Part shown: in pieces, positions 9,422 through 16,694 of the stretch
How positions within the stretch are numbered: the first letter of the stretch is position 1
Layout of the letters: the number at the start of each line of letters is the position of its first letter
Assembly (NCBI GenBank): GCA_016870915.1
Contig: VFZY01000041.1
Span: 1-36,452, forward strand
Direction of reading: 5' to 3'
Length of the DNA stretch: 36,452 nucleotides
From: Acidobacteriota bacterium
GTDB lineage: Bacteria > Acidobacteriota > Terriglobia > Bryobacterales > Bryobacteraceae
Notes under the pieces: generated by a model
Seen by the model: only the letters and a program-made list of their open reading frames with translations
Databases searched by the model: none
What the model was told of the DNA's origin: nothing
Position numbers and translations under genes: made by a program

Positions 9422-9842
9422 AGACGTTCGATATACACACGGGGTGCTTCCACGGGCGGTTGACAGCCGTGGGTGGGCATGGGTTCCGCCAAAGCTGCGA
9501 TCGAGAGCATGTGCCGGTACTTGTCGCGCTTGCGCGCCAGGCGATTACGGTGAACGCTGTCAGTCCGAGCGCCTCCCGGGCGCCTCGAATGAGACCACCC
9601 TGATCGGGCAGACGCCTGAGGTGGCCCAAGACCCGCTGAAGGCGTGGGCTGAATCGGGCCGGACACCCACATGGAGACGCATGACCTCCGAAGATGTTGC
9701 AAATGCGTGCGCGATGTTGTGCCTTGAGGAGGCAGGGGTGGTCACGGGGCAAACAATCGCCGTGGCTGGCGGCAGTTCATTGATGAATCCGGACTTTCCG
9801 CTCGCCCTTCAGTGTTCCGAACAGAATACTAACTTCGGCTAA
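9422..9842 (+). pseudogene. Broken short-chain dehydrogenase/reductase, FabI-like C-terminal half
   Basis: Three adjoining reading frames give one continuous SDR-like protein. Frame one (from 9422) reads SIYTRGASTGG, a TGA at 9461-9463, then QPWVGMGSAKAAIESMCRY to about 9520. Frame two (9520 to about 9573) continues with VALARQAITVNAVSPS. Frame three (9582-9842) gives ASNETTLIG, then RRMTSEDVANACAMLC, EEAGVVTGQTIAVAGG and the end. These are the active-site Ser strand, the MGxAK helix, the NAVSP turn and the C-terminal GGxS motif of SDRs. The MGSAK spacing resembles FabI-type enoyl reductases, with Trp where FabI has its catalytic Tyr. One stop and two frameshifts, plus the missing N-terminal Rossmann half, mark it as a decayed gene. 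It ends 6 bases from the convergent hscA stop. Confidence 0.75.
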
Positions 9843-9848
9843 GTTCCA

Positions 9849-11696
9849 TTACTCGATTTTGGTGCCCTTCAGGGCCACCTGGACTGCGCTGTTCATCAGG
9901 TTTTCGGCCAGACCGCGTGTTGTGTGGTCCAGTTGCTCGATTTTGGCGCGGATCAGGAGGTGGTCATCGCCGTGATAGACCACCAGTAACTCATTCACTG
10001 CGCGGTCCACGGAGGCGCGCTCGTCTTCCGGCAGGTCGAAGTAGGCATCGCTCTGGCGGGCCTTCTCCACGGCTGCCTGGACGCGGTCCGCTTCCACGCG
10101 GGCTTCGCGGACCTGACGTTCGCGGAAGTCTTCTTCGGCCCTTTCGATCGATTCGGAGACCATGGCCTCGACTTGTTCGTCGGTCAGGCCGTAGGACGGC
10201 TTTACCTCCACGCTCTGTTCGAGACCTGTGCGGGCGTCGCGGGCCGTTACGTTGAGGATCCCGTTGGCGTCGATCAGGAAGCGGACCTCGATCCGGGCCA
10301 TCCCCGCTGGCATGCCCGCGATGCCTTTCAGATCGAAGCGCGCCAAGCTGCGGCAATCGCGCACCATTTCGCGTTCGCCCTGCACCACGTGAATCAGCAC
10401 GTTGCTCTGGCCGTCGACGCTGGTGGTGAAGGTCTCCGTGGCGCTGGCCGGAATGGTGGAATTGCGATGAATGAGCTTTGAGACGACGCCGCCCATGGTC
10501 TCGATTCCGAGCGACAGCGGAGTCACGTCGAGCAGCAGCGTGTCCGTCACCTGGCCGGCCAGGATGCCAGCCTGAACGGCGGCGCCGAGCGCGACCACCT
10601 CATCGGGATTCAACTCCGTGTGCGGCTTGGCGCGGAACACCGCTTCCACCGTGTCCCGCACCAGTGGAATGCGTGTCGAACCGCCCACCAGCACCACTTC
10701 GTCGATCCGGTCCGGCGTGACGCCGGCATCGGCCATGCACTGCCGGCAGGGGGCCAGCGTGCGGTCGATCACCGGTCCGATCAAACGGTTGAACAGGCCT
10801 CGGGTGATCTCGCGCTGATAGCCACGCCCTTGCCAGTTGAGTTCGATGGAGGTCTCGGGGAGGAACGAAAGCCGCTCCTTGGCCTGGATGACGCCGCGCC
10901 GCAACAACTGCATCGCTTCGTGGTTGCCGGCGATGTCCTCGCCCCATTCGGACTGAATGTCCTCCATGGCCACGCGCATCAGCAGGTTGTCGATATCGTC
11001 GCCGCCCAGGTGTGTGTCGCCGTTGGTTGCCAGCACCTCAAAGATACCGTCGTGGAGCTTGAGAATCGAGATGTCGAAGGTGCCGCCGCCCAGGTCATAG
11101 ACAGCCACCACGCCCTGTTTCCGCTTGTCGAGCCCATAGGCCAGCGCCGCCGCTGTCGGCTCATTGACCAGGCGCAGGACATCCAGGCCGGCAATGCGAC
11201 CGGCGTCGCGGGTGGCCTGGCGCTGGGCGTCGTTGAAATAGGCCGGCACGGTGATGACGGCCTCGCGCACTTCGGCTCCCAATTCGGCTTCGGCATTCTC
11301 CTTGAGCCGCCGCAGGATCAGCGCGCCCACTTCCGGGGGCGTGATGGTCCGCCCGCTCACGTCGAATCGCACCAAGGCTTCGCTCCCAGGCGCCAGGCGA
11401 AACGGCAGCAGCGGCAGTTCAGCCGCTACATCATCGGAGCCCTTTCCCATGAAACGCTTGGCCGAATAGACGGTTTCCGCGGGGTGGCTGACGAGCCGTT
11501 CACGGGCGGCGCTGCCCACCACGGGCTCGCCTTCGGGGGGGAACGATACGATGCTCGGGACCAGGCGGTCCCCGGCCGGCCCTTCGACGACGCGGGGCGC
11601 CGTCAGGTCCATGTAGGCGGCAAGGCTGTTGGTGGTGCCCAGGTCGATGCCGATCACCCGGCGTGTTTCGCCGAAATCGATTTCAAAAGTGCTCAT
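9849..11696 (-). CDS. hscA: Fe-S cluster assembly Hsp70 chaperone HscA
   Basis: A 615-residue Hsp70 that, with HscB, helps transfer Fe-S clusters from IscU. The nucleotide-binding domain shows IGIDLGTTNSLAAY near the start, VPAYFNDAQRQATRDAGRIAG, NEPTAAALAYG, the phosphate loop YDLGGGTFDIS, and VVLVGGSTRIPLVR. The substrate-binding domain (about 390-510: DVTPLSLGIETMGG, HRNSTIPAS) precedes a helical lid. The length and the lack of the long DnaK C-terminal tail fit HscA. The assignment over DnaK rests mainly on position: it follows hscB with a 4-base ATGA-type overlap in an isc operon. The likely client motif, LPPVK, is present in the IscU encoded upstream. Confidence 0.92.
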   Translation of the reverse strand: MSTFEIDFGETRRVIGIDLGTTNSLAAYMDLTAPRVVEGPAGDRLVPSIVSFPPEGEPVVGSAARERLVSHPAETVYSAKRFMGKGSDDVAAELPLLPFRLAPGSEALVRFDVSGRTITPPEVGALILRRLKENAEAELGAEVREAVITVPAYFNDAQRQATRDAGRIAGLDVLRLVNEPTAAALAYGLDKRKQGVVAVYDLGGGTFDISILKLHDGIFEVLATNGDTHLGGDDIDNLLMRVAMEDIQSEWGEDIAGNHEAMQLLRRGVIQAKERLSFLPETSIELNWQGRGYQREITRGLFNRLIGPVIDRTLAPCRQCMADAGVTPDRIDEVVLVGGSTRIPLVRDTVEAVFRAKPHTELNPDEVVALGAAVQAGILAGQVTDTLLLDVTPLSLGIETMGGVVSKLIHRNSTIPASATETFTTSVDGQSNVLIHVVQGEREMVRDCRSLARFDLKGIAGMPAGMARIEVRFLIDANGILNVTARDARTGLEQSVEVKPSYGLTDEQVEAMVSESIERAEEDFRERQVREARVEADRVQAAVEKARQSDAYFDLPEDERASVDRAVNELLVVYHGDDHLLIRAKIEQLDHTTRGLAENLMNSAVQVALKGTKIE

Positions 11697-12232
11697 GATT
11701 CAGGGGCCAGTGCTTTTTCCGCGTCCCGGAGGAGGTTTGAAAGATAGCGGCGGCGGTTGAGCGCGGCGCGAATGCGGGCCAGGTCATCGCGGGACTGGCT
11801 GGCGTCCCAGGAGGCGAAGAGGCCATCGATCGTCTCATCCGTTCCGGCCACCAGGGCCGAGAACTTCCGCCGGGCTTCCTCCAACGGACCGCGCGCGTGT
11901 TCGTCCCCGGCCTTCAACTCCTCCATCGCCATGTTCAGTTCGAACACCTCTTCGAGCAGTTCGGGCGGAACGTCTTTCGACCGCTGTTCTCCGATATCGA
12001 AGCCGTTGAGTTTGAGCAGATATTCCGCGCGGGACACCGGATCGCGCAGGGTGCGGAAGCCGTCGTTGAGCAGGGAACTGAGTTCCAGGGCGCGCGCCTG
12101 CTGTTCGCGGTCCGCCCGGGCGAAGCGGTCCGGATGGAGTTCGCGGCTTCGCTGATAGAACGCGGCGCGCAACGCCTCAGGGTCCACCGAAAGCCGGGGC
12201 GCGATGCCCAGCGCCTCGAAGTATGTAGCCAC
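11693..12232 (-). CDS. hscB: Fe-S cluster assembly J-type co-chaperone HscB
   Basis: A 179-residue co-chaperone that delivers IscU to HscA and stimulates its ATPase. The N-terminal J domain begins MATYFEALGIAPRLSVD and carries the essential H33-P-D35 loop in SRELHPDRFARA. Typical HscB wording follows: LSSLLNDGFRTLRDPVSRAEYLL, then the three-helix IscU-binding bundle (DVPPELLEEVFELNMAMEE and downstream). Length is normal for the family (about 170-200). It overlaps hscA by 4 bases and follows iscA after 3 bases, so translational coupling is likely. Some eukaryotic and bacterial HscB proteins carry an N-terminal zinc-binding cysteine extension; this one does not. Confidence 0.92.
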   Translation of the reverse strand: MATYFEALGIAPRLSVDPEALRAAFYQRSRELHPDRFARADREQQARALELSSLLNDGFRTLRDPVSRAEYLLKLNGFDIGEQRSKDVPPELLEEVFELNMAMEELKAGDEHARGPLEEARRKFSALVAGTDETIDGLFASWDASQSRDDLARIRAALNRRRYLSNLLRDAEKALAPES

Positions 12233-12235
12233 GGG

Positions 12236-12577
12236 TCAGGCTGTGAAGGAGGTTCCGCAGCCGCAGGCCTTTTGCGCGTTCGGATTCTCGAACGCAAAAC
12301 CCGACTGCAGCAGGGATTCCTTGTAGTCCAGCGTCATCCCGTTCAGGTACAACATGCTCTTCGGGTCCACGAAGACCTTCACATCGTCGAAGTCGAAGAC
12401 ATGGTCGGTGGGCCGGGGCCGGGGATCGAACTTGAACTGGTAGCTGAGCCCGGAGCAGCCGCCTCCCAGCACACCCAGGCGAAGACCACCCACCACGCCC
12501 TGCTTCCGGAACTGCTCCCGGATGCGGGCCACAGCCTTCGGGGTGACGGTGAGATTCGCTTCCAATACCGCGGACAT
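12236..12577 (-). CDS. iscA: A-type Fe-S carrier protein (IscA/ErpA family)
   Basis: A 113-residue HesB/IscA-family carrier that accepts or delivers Fe-S clusters. The three conserved cysteines are present: C41 in GGGCSGLSYQF, and C105 and C107 in ACGCGTSF. The start MSAVLEANLTVTPKAVARI is the usual N-terminal helix. The central DDVKVFVDPKSMLYLNG block is also diagnostic. It sits between iscU (8-base gap) and hscB (3-base gap) in the isc operon, hence the name iscA. Sequence alone does not separate IscA from ErpA. Confidence 0.92.
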   Translation of the reverse strand: MSAVLEANLTVTPKAVARIREQFRKQGVVGGLRLGVLGGGCSGLSYQFKFDPRPRPTDHVFDFDDVKVFVDPKSMLYLNGMTLDYKESLLQSGFAFENPNAQKACGCGTSFTA

Positions 12578-12585
12578 GATTTTCC

Positions 12586-12996
12586 TTAGTGGACCTGGGC
12601 AGCGGCCTCGGCCGGGGCTCCGGTCTTCTTCTTGTAGTCCGCGATGGCGGCCTTGATGGCGTCCTCGGCCAGCACCGAGCAGTGGATCTTCACCGGGGGC
12701 AGGCTAAGCTCACTCACAAGCTCGGTGTTGCGGATGGCCAGAGCCTCATCCACCGTCTTGCCCTTGAGCATTTCGGTGGCCAGCGAGGAACTGGCGATGG
12801 CGCTGCCGCAGCCGAACGTCTTGAACTTGGCATCCTCAATGATGCCCGCGCCGTTCACCTTGATCTGCAGCTTCATCACGTCGCCGCACTCGGGCGCACC
12901 GACCATGCCGGTACCCACGTTCGGGTCGCTTTTGTCCAGGCTGCCCACGTTGCGCGGGTTGTTGTAATGGTCCAGAACCTTGTTCGAATAAGCCAT
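12586..12996 (-). CDS. iscU: Fe-S cluster scaffold protein IscU
   Basis: A 136-residue scaffold on which IscS builds [2Fe-2S] and [4Fe-4S] clusters. Cluster ligands are C37 (with D39 in ECGDV), C63 (FGCGSAIASSS) and C106 (KIHCSVLAEDA). The HscA-recognition peptide LPPVK is at 99-103. These positions match those of Escherichia coli IscU as I know it, so no insertion or loss is seen. The C-terminal 15 residues are Ala-rich and slightly longer than usual. Spacing is 28 bases from iscS upstream, with GGAGAA ahead of the ATG, and 8 bases to iscA downstream. Confidence 0.96.
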   Translation of the reverse strand: MAYSNKVLDHYNNPRNVGSLDKSDPNVGTGMVGAPECGDVMKLQIKVNGAGIIEDAKFKTFGCGSAIASSSLATEMLKGKTVDEALAIRNTELVSELSLPPVKIHCSVLAEDAIKAAIADYKKKTGAPAEAAAQVH

Positions 12997-13024
12997 TTTG
13001 CGTTCTCCTCGAAAAGCTGCCGCC

Positions 13025-14239
13025 TCAGTGGGCGGTCCACTGCACCTTGCTCAGGTCAATCCCTTCCTTCACCATCTCGTAGAGCGGGGAAAGTTCACGG
13101 AGCTTCTTCACCACTTCAATCAGGCGGTTGGCCGAATACTCCACCTCCTCGCGAGTGTTGAACCGGCCGATGCCGAACCGGATGGAGGTGTGCGCCAGGT
13201 CATCGCCCAGGCCCAGGGCCTTCAGCACGTAACTGGGCTCCAGGGTGGCCGAGGTGCAGGCGGAACCGCTTGAAACCGCGATATCGTTGATGCCCATCAG
13301 CAGGGACTCGCCTTCGACGTAGGCGAAGCTGATGTTCAGGTTGTGCGGCAGACGGTGCTCCATGGAGCCGTTGATGAACACCTCGTCCAATTCGGTGAGG
13401 AACCGGTTCTTGAGGTAGTCCCGCAGTTCCCCCGCGCGAGCCATTTCCTGATCCATTTCGAGGCGGGCGATCTCGCAGGCCTCGCCCAGGCCGACGATGC
13501 CGGGAACGTTCAGCGTGCCGGAGCGCATGCCGCGTTCGTGCCCGCCGCCGTCCATCTGCGCCGTCACCTGCACGCGGGGCCCCTTGCGGCGCACATAGAG
13601 AGCACCGACGCCCTTCGGCCCGTAGATCTTGTGACCGGAAAGCGAGAGCAGATGGACGCCGTCGCGATTGACGTCCACCGGAATCTTGCCGGCGGCCTGC
13701 ACGGCGTCGGTGTGGAAGAGCACGCCGCGCTCCTTGCAGATGCGCCCGATTTCGGCGACCGGCTGCACCACACCAATTTCGTTGTTGGCGTACATGATGC
13801 TGACCAGAATGGTCTTATCCGTGATCGCCTCGCGCAGCATGTCAAGGTCGATCAGGCCGTCGCCCTTGAGGGGGAGATAGGTGACCCGCGCGCCCTCCTG
13901 TTCCAGGTGCTTGCAGGTATCGAGCACCGCCTTATGCTCGGTGGCCGCCGTGATGATGTGGTTGCCCTTTTCGGCGTACATCTGGAACACGCCCTTGATC
14001 GCCAGGTTGTTCGATTCGGTGGCTCCGGAGGTGAAAATGATCTCCTTCGGGTGCGCCCCAATCAGGTCCGCGATCTGCTTTCGGGCCTTCTCCACCGCCT
14101 CTTCGGCTTCCCAGCCGAAGCTGTGGTTGCGGCTGGCCGCGTTGCCGAACTTTTCGGTGAAGTAGGGAAGCATAGCCTGCAACACGCGAGGATCAAGCGG
14201 CGTGGTGGCATGATTGTCCAGATAGACGGGCAGTTTCAT
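13025..14239 (-). CDS. iscS: Cysteine desulfurase IscS
   Basis: A 404-residue PLP enzyme that removes sulphur from cysteine and passes it to IscU. The N-terminal [20 protein letters not shown] is the standard IscS opening. The PLP lysine is K204 in [11 protein letters not shown]. The persulfide-carrying cysteine is C328 in [14 protein letters not shown], on the long flexible loop of group I (IscS/NifS) desulfurases rather than SufS. The size equals that of classical IscS. It follows iscR after 6 bases and heads the assembly genes. No second desulfurase or suf gene is visible. Confidence 0.97.
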   Translation of the reverse strand: MKLPVYLDNHATTPLDPRVLQAMLPYFTEKFGNAASRNHSFGWEAEEAVEKARKQIADLIGAHPKEIIFTSGATESNNLAIKGVFQMYAEKGNHIITAATEHKAVLDTCKHLEQEGARVTYLPLKGDGLIDLDMLREAITDKTILVSIMYANNEIGVVQPVAEIGRICKERGVLFHTDAVQAAGKIPVDVNRDGVHLLSLSGHKIYGPKGVGALYVRRKGPRVQVTAQMDGGGHERGMRSGTLNVPGIVGLGEACEIARLEMDQEMARAGELRDYLKNRFLTELDEVFINGSMEHRLPHNLNISFAYVEGESLLMGINDIAVSSGSACTSATLEPSYVLKALGLGDDLAHTSIRFGIGRFNTREEVEYSANRLIEVVKKLRELSPLYEMVKEGIDLSKVQWTAH

Positions 14240-14245
14240 TTCTCT

Positions 14246-14728
14246 TTATGTCCTGATGACAGCCAGCCCGGCAAGAGAGGTGAGCGCTTCCGGGGGCGGT
14301 GTTGCACAGCCGGACGCCACGGGCTCATCGTCCACCAGGGTTGCTATTGTGATGCTTTCGAGCAGGCGCAGGATGCTTTCGTGAACGCGCCGCAGAGGCT
14401 CCCGCACGGTGCACAGCTCAGACTGGCTGCATTCGCCATGATCCGTGAAGCAGGCGGTGAGGATGATGGGGCCGTCGATGGACCGCACCACCTCAAGACA
14501 GGTGATCTGCCGCGGGTCGCGGGCCAGACGATAGCCGCCGTTGGTACCGTGTTCGGAGACCACGAATCCGCCGCGTGAAAGCGATTGGAGGATCTTGGAC
14601 AGCAGGGGCACGGGCAGACGGTAGTTGGCCGCAATCTCCTTGGCGCTGGCCGGGCCGCGGGAGGCGTTCACCGCCAGGTGCTTCAGGGCGATCAGTCCGT
14701 AGTCGGCTTTCTTGGTGAGCTTGAGCAT
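14246..14728 (-). CDS. iscR: Rrf2-family Fe-S regulator IscR
   Basis: A 160-residue transcription factor expected to bind an Fe-S cluster and repress the isc operon when clusters are plentiful. I use ATG 14728 (MLKLTKKADYGL, the usual Rrf2 start); the longer in-frame extension runs through the promoter. The winged helix covers about 1-75 (AKEIAANYRLPVPLLSKILQSL, then HGTNGGYRLAR). Candidate cluster cysteines are C93, C100 and C106 in ACFTDHGEC...ELC. The spacing is x6 then x5, one residue more in the first interval than in E. coli IscR (x5, x5). The divergent upstream region contains a strong promoter and a dyad of IscR type 1 form, fitting autoregulation. Confidence 0.9.
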   Translation of the reverse strand: MLKLTKKADYGLIALKHLAVNASRGPASAKEIAANYRLPVPLLSKILQSLSRGGFVVSEHGTNGGYRLARDPRQITCLEVVRSIDGPIILTACFTDHGECSQSELCTVREPLRRVHESILRLLESITIATLVDDEPVASGCATPPPEALTSLAGLAVIRT

Positions 14729-14737
14729 CGGCCAATA

Positions 14738-14756
14738 TACGACTCGATCAGTCGTA
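14738..14756 (-). promoter_or_regulatory. Probable IscR operator (type-1-like dyad)
   Basis: A perfect 19-base inverted repeat, TACGACT-CGATC-AGTCGTA, lies 9 bases before the iscR start. Its GACT-N5-AGTC core with a 5-base spacer is the core of the E. coli type-1 IscR consensus, and outer ATA and AT bases also match. It sits just downstream of the -10 box, covering the expected transcription start, so bound protein would block initiation. The site is seen directly; binding is inferred. Confidence 0.7.
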
Positions 14757-14763
14757 CATTTCG

Positions 14764-14793
14764 AGTATATGTCAGACCGAAATGGTCCGTCAA
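14764..14793 (-). promoter_or_regulatory. Sigma-70-type promoter of the isc operon
   Basis: On the minus strand TTGACG (14788-14793) and TATACT (14764-14769) are separated by 18 bases, close to the ideal -35/-10 pair. The predicted start falls inside or at the edge of the dyad at 14738-14756, giving a leader of roughly 30 bases before the iscR ATG. A second AT-rich hexamer, TATATT, nearer the start codon is a weaker candidate. Confidence 0.65.
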
Positions 14794-15093
14794 GGGGTCT
14801 TGTGTGGGCTTGCCCGGGACTTGGCTCGGATTGGCTGGGCTCGATTTGGTCTGGAATCAACAGATTAAACTGCGATCAATTTGGTCGCCGGAGCCGGTTG
14901 GATGGTTTTCGGGGGGTGTTGCGGGGAAGCCCGGCGAAACCCTGCCGAAAACGGCAAAAAAAGCGGGTGTGGGAAGCCCAAAATCGCGTTCACGTCGAAG
15001 TGAAAACTATTTTTGCCTTGTTTTCAGTGATTTACGCGGGCGATGGCCGAATTCCGGAACGGGCCGTTTGTAGATTACACAGTGAGAGGCGAT
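14794..15093. other. Intergenic region between divergent isc operon and phage-type cluster
   Basis: About 300 bases without a convincing gene. It should contain the promoter of the rightward phage-type cluster, but I see no clear -35/-10 pair. There is a 7-base inverted repeat TGAAAAC (15001-15007)/GTTTTCA (15020-15026) that could be an operator. A small TGCCG-AAAA-CGGCA hairpin lies near 14943 with an A run after it, which is not a terminator on either strand. The stretch is locally more AT-rich around 15000-15030. No tRNA or direct-repeat att-like sequence was noticed. Confidence 0.5.
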
Positions 15094-15354
15094 ATGCGCG
15101 GCACGAAACCAAAAAACAATTCAGAAGAGACCAGTGACGCTACCAAGCCGCAACGGCGGATGAGCCCCAAGAAGTTAGTGGTGGAACTCATCAAGAAAGC
15201 CCAGACGGATCTGCTGAACGAGAAGAACAAGCTCTCGCTGGCGGATCTGGTCCGGCTGCTCCAGATGGAAAAGGAGTTCAAGACGGCCGAGGCCACCGAG
15301 ATCCGGTTCCGTTGGGTGAAACCCGACGGAGACGGTGAGGCCACCGGCGAATGA
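15094..15354 (+). CDS. Small protein in terminase-small-subunit position
   Basis: An 86-residue basic N-terminus/helical protein. ATG 15094 (MRGTKPKNN) is preferred because GAGAGG lies about 6 bases upstream; an in-frame ATG at 15043 has no such site. A charged, probably disordered start is followed by a helical stretch (PKKLVVELIKKAQTDLL, LSLADLVRLLQMEKEFK). The frame overlaps the large terminase by 4 bases (ATGA), the coupling commonly seen between terminase subunits. I cannot recognise a helix-turn-helix or a named family, so the terminase role is inferred from position only. Confidence 0.55.
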   Translation: MRGTKPKNNSEETSDATKPQRRMSPKKLVVELIKKAQTDLLNEKNKLSLADLVRLLQMEKEFKTAEATEIRFRWVKPDGDGEATGE

Positions 15355-16676
15355 GTGAACGGCGGAAGGGCGGTGGAACGCGGGGATCCGTGAAGGAGAT
15401 CCGTATTGAGTACGATGCGCTGCCGTCCCAGGCCAAGTTCCACAATTCGACGGCGCGGTTTAAGGGCTTTTCGGGTCCCGTCGGATCCGGAAAAAGCGAG
15501 GCCTTGTGCCATGAGGCGCTCCTGTTGGCGTTGGCCAATCCGGGGCGCGTGGGTTTGCTGGGCGCACCCACGTATCCGATGCTGCGCGACACGGCGCAGC
15601 CCACTCTGATGAGAGTTCTGACCGATGCGGGCATCGGGTTCGAATTCAACCGCTCGGAAAACTACCTGCTGGTGGCGCCAACGAAATCGAAGATCCTGCT
15701 GAGAAGCGTCGACGAGTTCGAAAGGCTCCGCGGCACGAACCTTGCATGGTTCGGACTGGATGAACTGACATATACCCACGAAGAGGCCTGGACACGCCTT
15801 GAGGGCCGCCTCCGCGACCCCCAGGCGCAGCGTCTGTGCGGCTTTGCCGTCTGGACGCCGAAGGGCTTCGATTGGGTATACCGGCGCTTCATCCGCGACC
15901 GTGTGGACGGCTATGAAACCATCATTGCCGCGCCGCACGAAAACCGGCACATTCTGGAGAAGATCCCGGACTACTATGAACGGCTGAAACGAAGCTACAC
16001 GACTGCCTTCTATGAACAGGAAGTGCTGGGTGTGTACCGCGATTCGCAGCGCGGGCGGGTCTACAACGAGTTCGACCGGCTGAAGCATTTCGGCCCGGCG
16101 CGGCCGGTGGATCCGGCGCGGCCGCTGCTGTGGGCATTGGATTTCAACGTGAATCCAATGTGCTCCGTGGTGGCGCAACTGGATGAAAGCGGCGTGTTGT
16201 GGGTGTTGGATGAAGTGGTGCTCGACCGGGCGTCCACGAATCAGGCCTGCGTGGAATTTCTGCGGCGGTACGGGGCTCATCCGGGGGGCTACATCATTTA
16301 CGGCGACGCGAGTTCGAACCAGATGCGGACCAGCGGACCGACGGACCAGCAGATCATGCGGCGCGCGTTCCTCCACAAGGGCAATCACGACGTGGACTAC
16401 AGGATTCCGAAGACGAATCCGCTGGTGCGGGAGCGGGTGGCGCTGGTGAATTCGATGCTGATGAGCGCCGCGGGCGACATCAAGCTTTACATCGCGGACC
16501 GGTGCGAGAACTTGGCACGCGATCTGGAAGAGGTGCTGTACAAGGACGGCAGCGCGGAAGTCGACAAGGATCGCGACCCGCGTCTGACGCACCTGTCCGA
16601 TGCGCTGGGCTATCTGGCATGGCAGGAATGCCGGCCGAAGCCGCCCATCGGACATCAGGAACATCCGCTCGTTTAG
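15351..16676 (+). CDS. Phage terminase large subunit
   Basis: A 441-residue packaging motor with ATPase and nuclease domains. Walker A is GPVGSGKS at 42-49, preceded by the adenine-site-like ALPSQAKFH. Walker B is LAWFGLDE at about 131-138, with the catalytic Glu at 138. The RNase H-like nuclease domain shows acidic residues D264 (WALDFN), D319 (YGDASSNQ) and D417 (LSDALGYL). Size and motif order fit large terminases of tailed phages and GTAs. Every catalytic motif is intact, so the motor should be active. Whether it packages by headful or from a specific site cannot be read from sequence. Confidence 0.9.
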   Translation: MSERRKGGGTRGSVKEIRIEYDALPSQAKFHNSTARFKGFSGPVGSGKSEALCHEALLLALANPGRVGLLGAPTYPMLRDTAQPTLMRVLTDAGIGFEFNRSENYLLVAPTKSKILLRSVDEFERLRGTNLAWFGLDELTYTHEEAWTRLEGRLRDPQAQRLCGFAVWTPKGFDWVYRRFIRDRVDGYETIIAAPHENRHILEKIPDYYERLKRSYTTAFYEQEVLGVYRDSQRGRVYNEFDRLKHFGPARPVDPARPLLWALDFNVNPMCSVVAQLDESGVLWVLDEVVLDRASTNQACVEFLRRYGAHPGGYIIYGDASSNQMRTSGPTDQQIMRRAFLHKGNHDVDYRIPKTNPLVRERVALVNSMLMSAAGDIKLYIADRCENLARDLEEVLYKDGSAEVDKDRDPRLTHLSDALGYLAWQECRPKPPIGHQEHPLV

Positions 16677-16694
16677 ACGGGCAAGGAAGAGGAC

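Noticed and set aside
14943-14963. TGCCG-AAAA-CGGCA stem next to an A run as a terminator
   Set aside because: The run is A on the + strand, and on the minus strand the T run precedes the stem, so it cannot be a standard terminator in either direction.
14585-15137. Plus-strand open frames across iscR and its upstream region
   Set aside because: They run through the promoter and operator, are rich in Trp/Arg/Gly without motifs, and have no ribosome site.
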